A DNA stretch of 12,580 nucleotides from Desulfosarcina sp. (GTDB lineage: Bacteria > Desulfobacterota > Desulfobacteria > Desulfobacterales > Desulfosarcinaceae), in the NCBI GenBank assembly GCA_030642405.1, contig DAOWNV010000050.1:1-12580 (forward strand). The letters are read 5' to 3'. The notes beneath the pieces are model-generated. The model did not search any database and was not told the origin of the DNA. It saw nothing but the letters and a program-made list of their open reading frames with translations. The position numbers and the translations under genes are program-made. This document shows positions 1 through 7,455 of this stretch, piece after piece. Position 1 is the stretch's first letter. Each line of letters opens with the position of its first letter.

Positions 1-924
1 CATATCCTTCACGCAGCCCTTCGCAGTGAAGTAGGGGACCACGTTAAACAGGCAGGGTCGATGGTAGCATCAGACCGGCTTCGATTTGATTTCACACATT
101 TTTCGCAGATTGAACCGGAAAGATTAGAGAAAATTGAAATTCTCGTAAACGATCGAATCAGGGAAAATGTGGTGGTGGACATTGAAGAGATGAACATGGA
201 ACAGGCAATGGATTCCGGAGCAACAGCATTGTTTGAAGAAAAATACGGTGATCGGGTGCGTGTCGTTTCTCTGGAATCCTTCAGTCGTGAGCTTTGCGGA
301 GGCACCCATACTGACCGTACCGGGAACATCGGTATGTTTAAAATCATTTCTGAAGCCAGTGTGGCATCCGGTGTCAGAAGGATTGAAGCTGTAACCGGAA
401 GTGGGGCCGTCGAACGTGTCCAAAAAACCAGCAGGATCCTTCAACAGTTAAGTCATATAGTAAAAGATAAGCCGGATGCGGTTGTAAAACGAGTTACATC
501 GGTTATGAGATCTGTGAAGGCCCTTGAAAAGGAAACCAACCAACTTAAGACCAAAATGGCGGAAATGCAGGCTGAAGGGAGTGGTGAAGAGACAGAGAAA
601 ATCAATGGTGTCGCTGCAATTATCAGTCAGGTAAAAGTTGACAAGCCTTCCGCTTTGCGGGAATTGGCAGACCGATTTAAGGACCGTATCAGATCAGGAA
701 TCGTGGTATTGGCATGCGAAACTGATGGGAAAGCACTACTTATCGTCGTGGTGACGAAAGATCTAAGTGATCGTTTCCATGCGGGTAACATGATAAAAGA
801 GATTGCCGGTATGGTTGGCGGCGGCGGCGGCGGCAGACCCGATATGGCCCAGGCCGGGGGGACGCAACCTCAGAATTTGTCCAAGGCTTTGGAAAAAGCC
901 CGCGACTTGATTCGAGAAGGCTGA
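1..924 (+). CDS. alaS: Alanyl-tRNA synthetase, C-terminal part (5' end outside window)
   Basis: This is the last 307 codons of alanyl-tRNA synthetase, which charges tRNA-Ala and edits misacylated Ser/Gly-tRNA. The frame is open from base 1, so the ATG at 61 is internal and not the start. Residues below are numbered from base 1. The fragment opens with HILHAALR, the end of the HxxxH zinc motif of the editing domain. It continues through RLRFDFTHF (about 27-35) and the second half of the zinc site, CGGTH, with Cys99 and His103. A helical, probably coiled-coil stretch follows at about 140-195, then the C-Ala/DHHA1 domain with the glycine-rich motif GGGGGGRPDMAQAGG at about 273-287. The run of GGC codons near 819-834 encodes this conserved motif and is not an unusual repeat. 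Stop is TGA at 922-924. The next gene, cheX, is convergent and its stop lies only 13 bp away. Identification is secure. Confidence 0.97.
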   Translation, partial: HILHAALRSEVGDHVKQAGSMVASDRLRFDFTHFSQIEPERLEKIEILVNDRIRENVVVDIEEMNMEQAMDSGATALFEEKYGDRVRVVSLESFSRELCGGTHTDRTGNIGMFKIISEASVASGVRRIEAVTGSGAVERVQKTSRILQQLSHIVKDKPDAVVKRVTSVMRSVKALEKETNQLKTKMAEMQAEGSGEETEKINGVAAIISQVKVDKPSALRELADRFKDRIRSGIVVLACETDGKALLIVVVTKDLSDRFHAGNMIKEIAGMVGGGGGGRPDMAQAGGTQPQNLSKALEKARDLIREG

Positions 925-952
925 AAAAAGAAAAAAACTATGTTTCAGCCTT
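917..952. repeat. Inverted repeat shared by the convergent ends of alaS and cheX
   Basis: The arms AAGGCTGAAA (917-926) and TTTCAGCCTT (943-952) are perfect 10-bp complements separated by a 16-base A-rich loop. They include the alaS stop codon and the last codons of cheX. No U-tract follows the stem on either strand; the T-run, on the minus strand, lies in the loop. It may act as a bidirectional transcription end or an mRNA 3' stabiliser, but it is not a standard intrinsic terminator. Confidence 0.4.
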
Positions 953-1396
953 CAGTGCCACCTCAAGGACCATTTGCCCTTTTTCCGTGACACAGGGGAT
1001 ACAAATAATGGGCAGGCCGGAAGGATAGGAGACTTTGTGTTTGCCTATTACGACACTAGGGACGCTGATGGACGTTCCCGCAGAAGGGAAATCGGTCTTC
1101 GCATTTCCAGCAATCATGTTGGCGATCTCTCCGATGGCATCAGTGCAGTCATCATCTAATTCGGTCACTTCCTCACCGATGAGCTCGGAAACCAGTTGAA
1201 GGGCGATTCCCTTGTTCATATTAATGACCACGCAACCTGTCACCGTCCCGGTGAGACCGATAAAACCGCTAATCTCGTATTCCGGTAAGTTACCCTTTTT
1301 TAAACTGGGCTTTCCTAGTGTGAAAGGGACTTCTATCATCGTGTTAAAGACGTTTTTAACTGCATCTACAAATGGATTGATGTATTTTACGTCCAT
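938..1396 (-). CDS. cheX: CheX-like chemotaxis phosphatase
   Basis: A 152-residue protein with the full length and fold pattern of CheX, the cytoplasmic phosphatase that dephosphorylates CheY-P or related response regulators. It opens with the typical MDVKYINPFVDAVKNVF. It then has the beta region EISGFIGLTGTVTGCVVINM (41-60) and the hallmark helix DAIGEIANMIAGNAK (86-100). In that helix Glu90 and Asn93 form the E-x-x-N pair that CheX-family phosphatases use on the phospho-aspartate. The start is supported by GAGG five bases upstream (1402-1405 on the plus strand). A TATAAT-like hexamer lies at 1419-1424 (minus strand) but has no convincing -35. The gene is 138 bp downstream of dapB on the same strand, so it probably has its own promoter. 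No other chemotaxis gene is in view, so its partner regulator is unknown. Solo CheX-like proteins also occur outside flagellar clusters. Confidence 0.88.
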   Translation of the reverse strand: MDVKYINPFVDAVKNVFNTMIEVPFTLGKPSLKKGNLPEYEISGFIGLTGTVTGCVVINMNKGIALQLVSELIGEEVTELDDDCTDAIGEIANMIAGNAKTDFPSAGTSISVPSVVIGKHKVSYPSGLPIICIPCVTEKGQMVLEVALKAET

Positions 1397-1534
1397 TCCC
1401 GCCTCTTGCTGAATTAAAATTATATTGGTTTTAAGCCATGTTCCATATGTTGTACTATAATGCCCAGGTTTATCATCGACCGTTTTGTTACTAACTTGAT
1501 ACGAACTTTAATAAAAAATGAACCGATGAAATTA

Positions 1535-2365
1535 TTATTCACCGCGCAGTACATCGATCATTGAAAAAATATGCCCACCACTTTCATCTTTACATTTACG
1601 GTACAAATAGCAAATTGCATCTAGTGTTCCCTCAGCATAAATGTCTCGACCGTTTACATTGTGCTGAAATTCGAAGACAACGGTGTCGTCCGGTGAAGTC
1701 AGTCGATACGTATGCCAGCCATGTCCTGACAAGTATTCTTCAGGAATTTTCCAAAGGCTGCGCTGTGCGTCGGGATCCCTTTCCATGGCAATTTCATCCG
1801 TTGAAAAGTCAATGCCCATACTGTTGAAATAGGACACCATGGTTTTGGCTGTACCGCTGGTGTCTGCTTTGCCGGCCTGATGGCTTTCCTTAATAGATAG
1901 CGTATATCCGTTGAAGATTCCCGGAAAAGTCGTTGCGGCATATTCCATCATGGCCTGGAATCCTACGATCTGCTTGGCCATATTGGGGGCGATGACAGCG
2001 CAGATGGTTGACGACTCTACTGTACGGACCAGTTTTTCCCGATCACCACCTGTGGTTCCCATAACAAAAGGCAAACCGCGGTTACAATAAAAGGATGCAT
2101 TGTCATTGACTGCTAAAGGATGAGTGAAATCAACGCTGATAAAGTTTCCGTGCTTTTCCATAATGCTATCTACTTTTTTTTTTCGATCATCAGGCCTGAT
2201 CAATTCGATGGAAACACCTGATAGACTAAAATGGTCAACTTCAATCTCAGGACCGGTGAGAGAATAGGGCAGTACTGTAACCCTGGGGCTCTTTATCGCG
2301 TGTTCAGCAATGGTGGAACCAACGTTGCCTGGAAGGCCATTGATCATTATATTAATTGAATTCAT
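1535..2365 (-). CDS. dapB: 4-hydroxy-tetrahydrodipicolinate reductase, plant-type DapB
   Basis: A 276-residue NAD(P)H-dependent reductase making tetrahydrodipicolinate, a step toward meso-diaminopimelate (peptidoglycan) and lysine. Near the N-terminus is the nucleotide-binding turn MINGLPGNVGSTIAEH (7-22), a variant of GxxGxxG. GTTGGD (103-108) and NMAKQI (128-133) follow. The catalytic segment is ESHQ-x2-K-x-DTSGTAK (160-174). Common bacterial DapB proteins such as E. coli have an EAHHxxKxDAPSGTA-type segment here. The ESHQ...DTSGTAK form matches the plant-type subfamily known from Arabidopsis-like enzymes. The start is fixed by AGGAGG (2373-2378 on the plus strand) seven bases upstream of the ATG. 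The gene lies 64 bp after the MurU-AmgK-like gene on the same strand and is probably its co-transcribed neighbour, although the strong ribosome binding site allows independent translation. Confidence 0.92.
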   Translation of the reverse strand: MNSINIMINGLPGNVGSTIAEHAIKSPRVTVLPYSLTGPEIEVDHFSLSGVSIELIRPDDRKKKVDSIMEKHGNFISVDFTHPLAVNDNASFYCNRGLPFVMGTTGGDREKLVRTVESSTICAVIAPNMAKQIVGFQAMMEYAATTFPGIFNGYTLSIKESHQAGKADTSGTAKTMVSYFNSMGIDFSTDEIAMERDPDAQRSLWKIPEEYLSGHGWHTYRLTSPDDTVVFEFQHNVNGRDIYAEGTLDAICYLYRKCKDESGGHIFSMIDVLRGE

Positions 2366-2429
2366 TTTGATACCTCCTATTCACAGATTCGGTGTTCAAG
2401 GTGCGATAACATGCGACACTGGTTGTTTT

Positions 2430-4121
2430 CTATCTCAGTGTTATTTTTTTGGCAATGGCTGCAAGTTTTGGAAACGCATGAGGATCGGCACGGTCAATAT
2501 GCCCAAATAACATTTTGCCGGCAGCGGTAATCCATTGTTCGAAAAATTTCTTTTGTTTAACCCTTGTCAAAAAGCCAAAAGCTCCAAGCATTTGCAGGTT
2601 GCGTGTGATGCAACAATAGTTGAATCCTTGGACAAAACGGTCCGGATCGCATGAAAAACGTCGAACCGCTTCTTTCGTGGCGTAATTCAAGAGTCGTTGT
2701 TGGAATATCGAATCCAATCGTGCATATGGGTCAATGAGCAATGAGGCCAGGTCGTATTGGATGGGACCGAACCGTGCTCCCTGAAAATCGATGAGATACG
2801 GATTATTATTGTATATCATAATGTTGCGAGATTGAAAGTCCCGGTGAATCAACCCGTCGATCCCTTGAGAGATTGTACAATGCGCAAGGTGAGAAAATTC
2901 TTCAGCCACATGATCGTAGGGGATGGGTAAATTCAGGTATTCGTTTACGAAAGCCTCCATGAAATAACGACACTCTTTTTCCAAAATAAGAGTATGGTCG
3001 TAAACTTGGCTCTGACATGTCCATAACGGATCAAAACCGTCAATAGTTTTTAAGGTCAGGTCAAATAGCGTATCGATGATATTTCGGTAGACGGTCTCCA
3101 ACTGACCTGTGTTTTGTGATTTATTTGCCAATTGCTGAAGGTGGCAATCTCCCAAGTCCTCCAAAAAGACCAAACCGCTGAAAGCATCGTAATCGTAGAT
3201 TTGTGGTACTGGAATCCCTCGTTCATAAAGATGCTTCCCGATCCGGACAAAAGCGTTTAGTTCACTGCCCGGCAGTTCAAGCGTGATGCCGTGATCGGCC
3301 ACGACAAGCTGTTGACGTTTGGTTGTGAGGCGGAACCATTTGCGGTCCGAGCCGTCACCCGCCAATTTATTTCTTTTGATGAACAAAGCGTTTGTTTCCG
3401 AAAAAGCCTTACGAAAAACCCCTGGCGCCATGATGTCAGTAACAGCATCCCGAAACCGTTCGGGGGTTCCCATATCATGCCAATAGTAATTGGAAACCTG
3501 TGCTGCGTGAATTGGGATGCCCTTATCTATCATTTTTTGATAAACGGAAATGATATCACTGAAACCCTGTTCCGGTATCCATGAAAGAATTCTTTTGTCC
3601 ATGACATGGATCCCTGTAAAAGCAAGTTTCCTATGCTTGACCTGGGAAGTGGTATCACAACAGCGTTTAAACCCGACAATACTATTATAAGAATCAACCC
3701 AGACATTGTTGAAAAGGAGATGATCGTGCATGACGAGAGAAACCTGAGCACAGCATTCCAAATGCTCCCGATAGACAGATTCCAGTTGAATATCGGTGAC
3801 AATGTCAGCATTAACAACGATGAAAGGTTCGTCATCCCAAAAATCGGAAAGCTTACGGATGGCACCGCCTGTTCCTAAAATTTCATTTTCGTGGCTGAAT
3901 ACAATTGGCAACTCGAAGGTTTTTTCAGCGAGAAAGTTTTCTATTTGATGTGACAGGTGGTGGGCATTTACGGCAATGGCAGTGCAACCCGCCTGTTTCA
4001 AACCGGTGATCATCCGTTCCAATACCGGTATTCCGACGACGGGAAAAAGAGCTTTGGGTACGGATTGGGTAAATGGTGCCAGTCTGGTACCGAACCCGGC
4101 TGCGAGGATTAGTGCCTTCAT
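2430..4121 (-). CDS. Fused sugar-1-phosphate nucleotidyltransferase (MurU-like) and anomeric sugar kinase (AmgK-like)
   Basis: A 563-residue two-domain protein. Residues 1 to about 230 form a nucleotidyltransferase with LAAGFGTRLAPFT (6-18), a lysine at 23, GTGGA (83-87), the metal-site NAD (104-106) and DMGTPERF (216-223). Residues about 240-563 form an APH-fold kinase. It has a GDGSDRKWFR nucleotide loop (about 255-264), the hinge FLEDLGD (319-325), catalytic IHRDFQSRN (Asp428, Asn433) and metal-binding IDFQ (Asp445), followed by GPIQYDLASLL. The DxSxRxxxR, LEDLGD and HRDFxxRN pattern fits AmgK better than choline kinase. In Pseudomonas, AmgK phosphorylates MurNAc/GlcNAc at C1 and MurU makes UDP-MurNAc, by-passing fosfomycin-sensitive de novo synthesis. 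Each half is about the length of the separate enzymes. The ATG at 4121 overlaps the plsB stop (TGATG) and has no good Shine-Dalgarno sequence, which suggests translational coupling. The nearby NamZ homologue supports a recycling role. Sugar specificity is inferred; another NDP-sugar is possible. Confidence 0.85.
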   Translation of the reverse strand: MKALILAAGFGTRLAPFTQSVPKALFPVVGIPVLERMITGLKQAGCTAIAVNAHHLSHQIENFLAEKTFELPIVFSHENEILGTGGAIRKLSDFWDDEPFIVVNADIVTDIQLESVYREHLECCAQVSLVMHDHLLFNNVWVDSYNSIVGFKRCCDTTSQVKHRKLAFTGIHVMDKRILSWIPEQGFSDIISVYQKMIDKGIPIHAAQVSNYYWHDMGTPERFRDAVTDIMAPGVFRKAFSETNALFIKRNKLAGDGSDRKWFRLTTKRQQLVVADHGITLELPGSELNAFVRIGKHLYERGIPVPQIYDYDAFSGLVFLEDLGDCHLQQLANKSQNTGQLETVYRNIIDTLFDLTLKTIDGFDPLWTCQSQVYDHTLILEKECRYFMEAFVNEYLNLPIPYDHVAEEFSHLAHCTISQGIDGLIHRDFQSRNIMIYNNNPYLIDFQGARFGPIQYDLASLLIDPYARLDSIFQQRLLNYATKEAVRRFSCDPDRFVQGFNYCCITRNLQMLGAFGFLTRVKQKKFFEQWITAAGKMLFGHIDRADPHAFPKLAAIAKKITLR

Positions 4122-6793
4122 CAACTAAAAAGATGCAAACGGCTTTGGATGAACGATTCAAAATAGGAAATGCGGTCCTCGTCTTCATGACTTTTTGCAC
4201 CATTATTGGCAAAGTATGTTAATCCGTTCGAATAGTTTATTTTCGATACCGATTCGATCAAATCAATCTCTTTGCTTTTAATCATTTGCAGGCCGATGCT
4301 TTGGATTTTTGTAAGTCTATCTTTGGTGTTCAGTTTCTCCTTTCTGTTATCTCTAAGAAAGACAAGCACCACTTTATACGATTGTAAGTAGGGTTTTAAG
4401 AAACCGGCAAATAATTTCAATTTGCGATACCCCGAAGAGGTGATCTGATAACTGTCCGGAATCGTGGGGTGGGGCATGACGATTGCGTCATCGATAAACG
4501 ATTTAATGCTTTTTCTTACATCATTGGTAGCCGAACGGTTTTGATCGAAGGAGAATTCATATTTGAAAAAAATCTGAAGATTATTATATTCTTCATGTAA
4601 CGAATTAGAGTTGAATTGAAAAGCATCTGTTTTTAAAATGGATAAAGATGTAAAAGCAGCAGGAATAAAATAGGATATACAATTGTTTTTATAGAATTCA
4701 AGCAGAGACCGTTTGGACTTGTTGGCCATGTAATCAGCTTGATCTTCGGGAATGTTTTTGTCTCTGGGTACCTTTTCTATCCATTTTCGTGACAGATACC
4801 TGTCGAACGTGTACTCCATGGCTCCATCCGGATTCAAAATAATCGTATCGGCCAGTTTTGCATTTTGGGCGACTGCGAATATCAGGTAGGTATTGGCCGC
4901 TTCCATCAGCTCTTTTTTTGAAAAACGTAGTTTGGAGATATTCAAAATGGCCGCGGCGATAAGACCATATGGTGTAACGACGGTTTGTCTGTCTATGGCA
5001 TTAATGAGACGCCATCCTAGATTTCGGCAAAGGGCGTTCATCTCTTTTTGAGGCAACCGATTAAGAGGTACTGAAGTCTCAGACAAAAGATCGGTCATGA
5101 TGATGGGTTCGTCAAAGTTTATATATATTTTCCCATACCGTTTTTTTAAAAAGCGACGGGCACGGATCATCTGGCTGAGGTTTTCATCCTCTTTTTTCCC
5201 TCCTTCTACTTCATGGATATAGGCCTGTTCTTCAATAATACGGTCATACCCAATATATACGGGAACGAAGACCATATCCGCACAGGCGCCATTTCGACAG
5301 GCAGACAGAAGAATTGAAAGCAGGCCTAGCTTCGGCATGAGCAGCTTGCCGGTTCGGCTTCTTCCCCCTTCGATGAACAGTTCGATATTAAAGCCTTCTT
5401 CCAACAGTTTGTAGATATAAGCGGAAAAGACACGTGAATAAAGGACGGATCCCCTGAATGTCCTCCGAAGAAAGAAAGCACCGGCACCTCTGAAGAGAGG
5501 ACCCAGGGGCCAAAAAGAGAGGTTCTTTCCGGCTGCGATGTGAGGGCAGGGCATGTTGTTGTTGTACAGGATATAGGATAGAATCAAATAATCGATGTGG
5601 CTCTTGTGGCAGGGAATGAGGATTAACGGCCCCTTCATGGACATTGCTTTTACACGGGATAATCCGGCTTTATCGATGACGGCACCATCGAACATGGAGT
5701 TGGTGATCCATCCTACCACAAATGCCATGATACGAATGACGGAAGGGCTGTATCTCGCAGCAATTTCGTCAAAGTACCCTGCCGCTTTTTTTCTGATTTT
5801 ATGAATGGGTTCATGACGGGAAATAGCTTGTTTTTTGATAAATGTCTGCAATCTATCGTTGGTAAGAATAGATTCTTTCAGTTCTTCATTGGATTTCAAT
5901 ATCGGCCCTGTGATACTTTGACGGTGCCGATTGTGCTGAGCAAGGAGTTGGTTTCTAAGGTCCAACGATAGACGTGATACCGGTTTTTCGGCCTGAACCG
6001 CCTGGTTCATCCATTGCCTGAGATTCAAGGGTTGGGAAAGCTCCACAAAAATTTTACCGGGATTTCTAATCAATGTGACAATTTTTCGTAACCCTCCCGG
6101 CTGTTGTGATGTACCAAAGACCAGGTCGATGAGGCCAAGCTCCGCCGGCGATGGTTTTTTTCCGTAAAACATCAATTGGGGAACCAGGTAAATGGGGCGG
6201 TCGATTTTTTTCTGGATCTTGAGCAGATATCCAAGCGGGTCGGTTTGGGATTTTACAAATCTTCGATAAAATCCCCTCTTTTCGACCAAGGTGAGCATGG
6301 CACAGCTTGATGTGAGAAGTTCATTTCGATAGTAATCGTTTAGGTAGGGGTTTGGTATTTTATGATTCGTCACCAATTCATTCAAATATCCCAAACCGAT
6401 GCGCATTATCCTTGAAATGGGCTGCCAAATGTAAATTCGTGAATCGAATAATAGTTTAGGCACCGGTAGTCTCAATTGGCGATATCGGGTGTGCGAAAAA
6501 AGAAATTCGAATCTGCTTTTATTTTTGGATGTATAAACTATGATCGCGTCATCAGGGATGCCTTGAACGACATCCGCCTGTTCCCCTCCCATATAAACTC
6601 CCGAAAACAGTCGTTCAAGGAACAGAGAGGATAAGGTGCCGGTTGGGGATGGCAGAAAAAAGAAGTAATGATCCCGTGATTTGGCGAATAGCTGCTTAAC
6701 CCACTGACTTAATTTTTCCAAAATCGTTTTGCCGATGTGTTTATTTTTATTATTCATGGTATAAAAACGTTTAAAATAAAAATGGATAGACAT
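4121..6793 (-). CDS. plsB: Glycerol-3-phosphate 1-O-acyltransferase PlsB
   Basis: A protein of about 890 residues that acylates sn-glycerol-3-phosphate at position 1, the first step of phospholipid synthesis at the inner membrane. Numbering from the ATG at 6793, the four acyltransferase blocks are all present. They are CHKSHID (395-401, the HxxxxD catalytic pair His396/Asp401), GAFFLRR (438-444), FIEGGRSRTGKL (473-484) and FVPVYIGYDR (509-518). E. coli PlsB has about 807 residues with HxxxxD near 306. This protein carries about 90 extra residues before the catalytic core, and its first 300 residues look divergent. The start is uncertain: ATG at 6793, a second ATG at 6757 (MNNKNKHIGK) and a TTG at 6799 are all possible, and none has a good Shine-Dalgarno sequence. 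The stop overlaps the next gene's ATG by one base, so the two are co-translated. Family assignment is secure. Confidence 0.93.
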   Translation of the reverse strand: MSIHFYFKRFYTMNNKNKHIGKTILEKLSQWVKQLFAKSRDHYFFFLPSPTGTLSSLFLERLFSGVYMGGEQADVVQGIPDDAIIVYTSKNKSRFEFLFSHTRYRQLRLPVPKLLFDSRIYIWQPISRIMRIGLGYLNELVTNHKIPNPYLNDYYRNELLTSSCAMLTLVEKRGFYRRFVKSQTDPLGYLLKIQKKIDRPIYLVPQLMFYGKKPSPAELGLIDLVFGTSQQPGGLRKIVTLIRNPGKIFVELSQPLNLRQWMNQAVQAEKPVSRLSLDLRNQLLAQHNRHRQSITGPILKSNEELKESILTNDRLQTFIKKQAISRHEPIHKIRKKAAGYFDEIAARYSPSVIRIMAFVVGWITNSMFDGAVIDKAGLSRVKAMSMKGPLILIPCHKSHIDYLILSYILYNNNMPCPHIAAGKNLSFWPLGPLFRGAGAFFLRRTFRGSVLYSRVFSAYIYKLLEEGFNIELFIEGGRSRTGKLLMPKLGLLSILLSACRNGACADMVFVPVYIGYDRIIEEQAYIHEVEGGKKEDENLSQMIRARRFLKKRYGKIYINFDEPIIMTDLLSETSVPLNRLPQKEMNALCRNLGWRLINAIDRQTVVTPYGLIAAAILNISKLRFSKKELMEAANTYLIFAVAQNAKLADTIILNPDGAMEYTFDRYLSRKWIEKVPRDKNIPEDQADYMANKSKRSLLEFYKNNCISYFIPAAFTSLSILKTDAFQFNSNSLHEEYNNLQIFFKYEFSFDQNRSATNDVRKSIKSFIDDAIVMPHPTIPDSYQITSSGYRKLKLFAGFLKPYLQSYKVVLVFLRDNRKEKLNTKDRLTKIQSIGLQMIKSKEIDLIESVSKINYSNGLTYFANNGAKSHEDEDRISYFESFIQSRLHLFS

Positions 6794-6948
6794 AATCAAT
6801 AAAGCCGAAAAATAACAGATGCATTACCCCTTTGCAACGCCATAATATCCGGAGAAAAATATGCTTGCGCTGCCTTGGCTTCTATGTTATTGCCATAGAA
6901 ATTAGTAGCATCAATACAAAGCCGCTATCTAATTGAAATTCCATTGAT

Positions 6949-6977
6949 AATATAAAAGCTTGTTGATTACATGCTAA
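6949..6977 (-). promoter_or_regulatory. Possible sigma70-type promoter for the plsB operon
   Basis: On the minus strand TTAGCA (6977-6972) and TATATT (6954-6949) are 17 bases apart, matching 4/6 and 5/6 of the sigma70 consensus. This would give a leader of roughly 150 bases before plsB. The leader holds a small hairpin, TTCTATG (6880-6886) with CATAGAA (6894-6900) around a 7-base loop. The rest of the gap 6800-7095 shows only a 10-bp palindrome ATCGGCCGAT (7030-7039) and the ribosome binding site of the plus-strand gene at 7096. Evidence is by eye only. Confidence 0.3.
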
Positions 6978-7095
6978 ACATTGGAAAAGGTAAACAAGCA
7001 CGTCGAGCCATCACGTGGAAGGAACAACGATCGGCCGATGAAGCCGTTTTTATCAATCTAACTTTAAAAAGGTGTAAGAAGGAGGACGATTTTTT

Positions 7096-7377
7096 ATGAA
7101 AACGTTAATTGGTGGAGCAGTGGCAGCAGTTCTCGGCCTGATCGGTCTGTCAGTTTGGTTTGGTGAGTTTCTTCAGCTTTTGGCCGGAGCAATTCCGGTT
7201 ATGCTGTTGCTGGGTGGTGGCCTGGCCCTTTATTTGGGTTTTGATGAACTTAAAGACACATGGAAAAAAGATGGAAGCGATGTGGACACCGTCGCTGCAG
7301 ACAACGATAACGAAAAATACAAACAAGAGATCGACGAATTAAAACAAGAGATTGAAACACTGAAGTCAGACACATAA
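7096..7377 (+). CDS. Small two-helix membrane protein with C-terminal coiled coil, function unknown
   Basis: A 93-residue protein I cannot assign to a named family. Residues 4-22 and 27-48 are strongly hydrophobic and glycine/alanine rich, separated by WFGEF, and suit two membrane-spanning helices forming a hairpin. A polar linker rich in Asp follows (about 50-73). The C-terminus (75-93) is a short amphipathic helix with Ile79, Leu82, Ile86 and Leu89 in perfect 3-4 heptad spacing and alternating Glu/Lys, so it is probably an oligomerising coiled coil. The start is well supported by AAGGAGG at 7079-7085, about ten bases upstream. The gene is an isolated unit. Both flanking genes are on the other strand, and a strong intrinsic terminator lies about 30 bp after its stop. 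The architecture suggests a membrane-anchored adaptor or stress protein, but nothing in the sequence shows a specific function. No cysteines or metal motifs are present. Confidence 0.85.
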   Translation: MKTLIGGAVAAVLGLIGLSVWFGEFLQLLAGAIPVMLLLGGGLALYLGFDELKDTWKKDGSDVDTVAADNDNEKYKQEIDELKQEIETLKSDT

Positions 7378-7405
7378 TTGATCCAATCATCTGAGTGGAA
7401 AATCC

Positions 7406-7437
7406 AGCCCTGATCGGTGTACCGATCAGGGCTTTTT
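7406..7437 (+). terminator. Intrinsic terminator of the small membrane protein gene
   Basis: AGCCCTGATCGG (7406-7417) pairs perfectly over 12 bp with CCGATCAGGGCT (7422-7433) around a TGTA loop, and a T-run follows directly (7433-7437). It lies about 30 bp past the stop codon at 7377. It also sits just beyond the 3' end of the convergent namZ gene, where the minus strand has only a weak TTTT after the stem, so it mainly serves the plus strand. Confidence 0.93.
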
Positions 7438-7455
7438 ATTGTCCCCTCAGCTTTA

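Noticed and set aside
819..834. GGC repeat in alaS as a possible microsatellite
   Set aside because: It encodes the conserved glycine-rich motif of the C-terminal domain of alanyl-tRNA synthetase.
2430..4121. LicC-LicA type choline activation fusion
   Set aside because: The kinase half has AmgK-like LEDLGD, HRDFxxRN and IDFQ-x5-GPxxYDL motifs, not those of choline kinase.
6871..6900. Sigma54 promoter near TTGGC...TTGCC
   Set aside because: The GG and GC elements are 13 bases apart, not the 10 required for a -24/-12 site.
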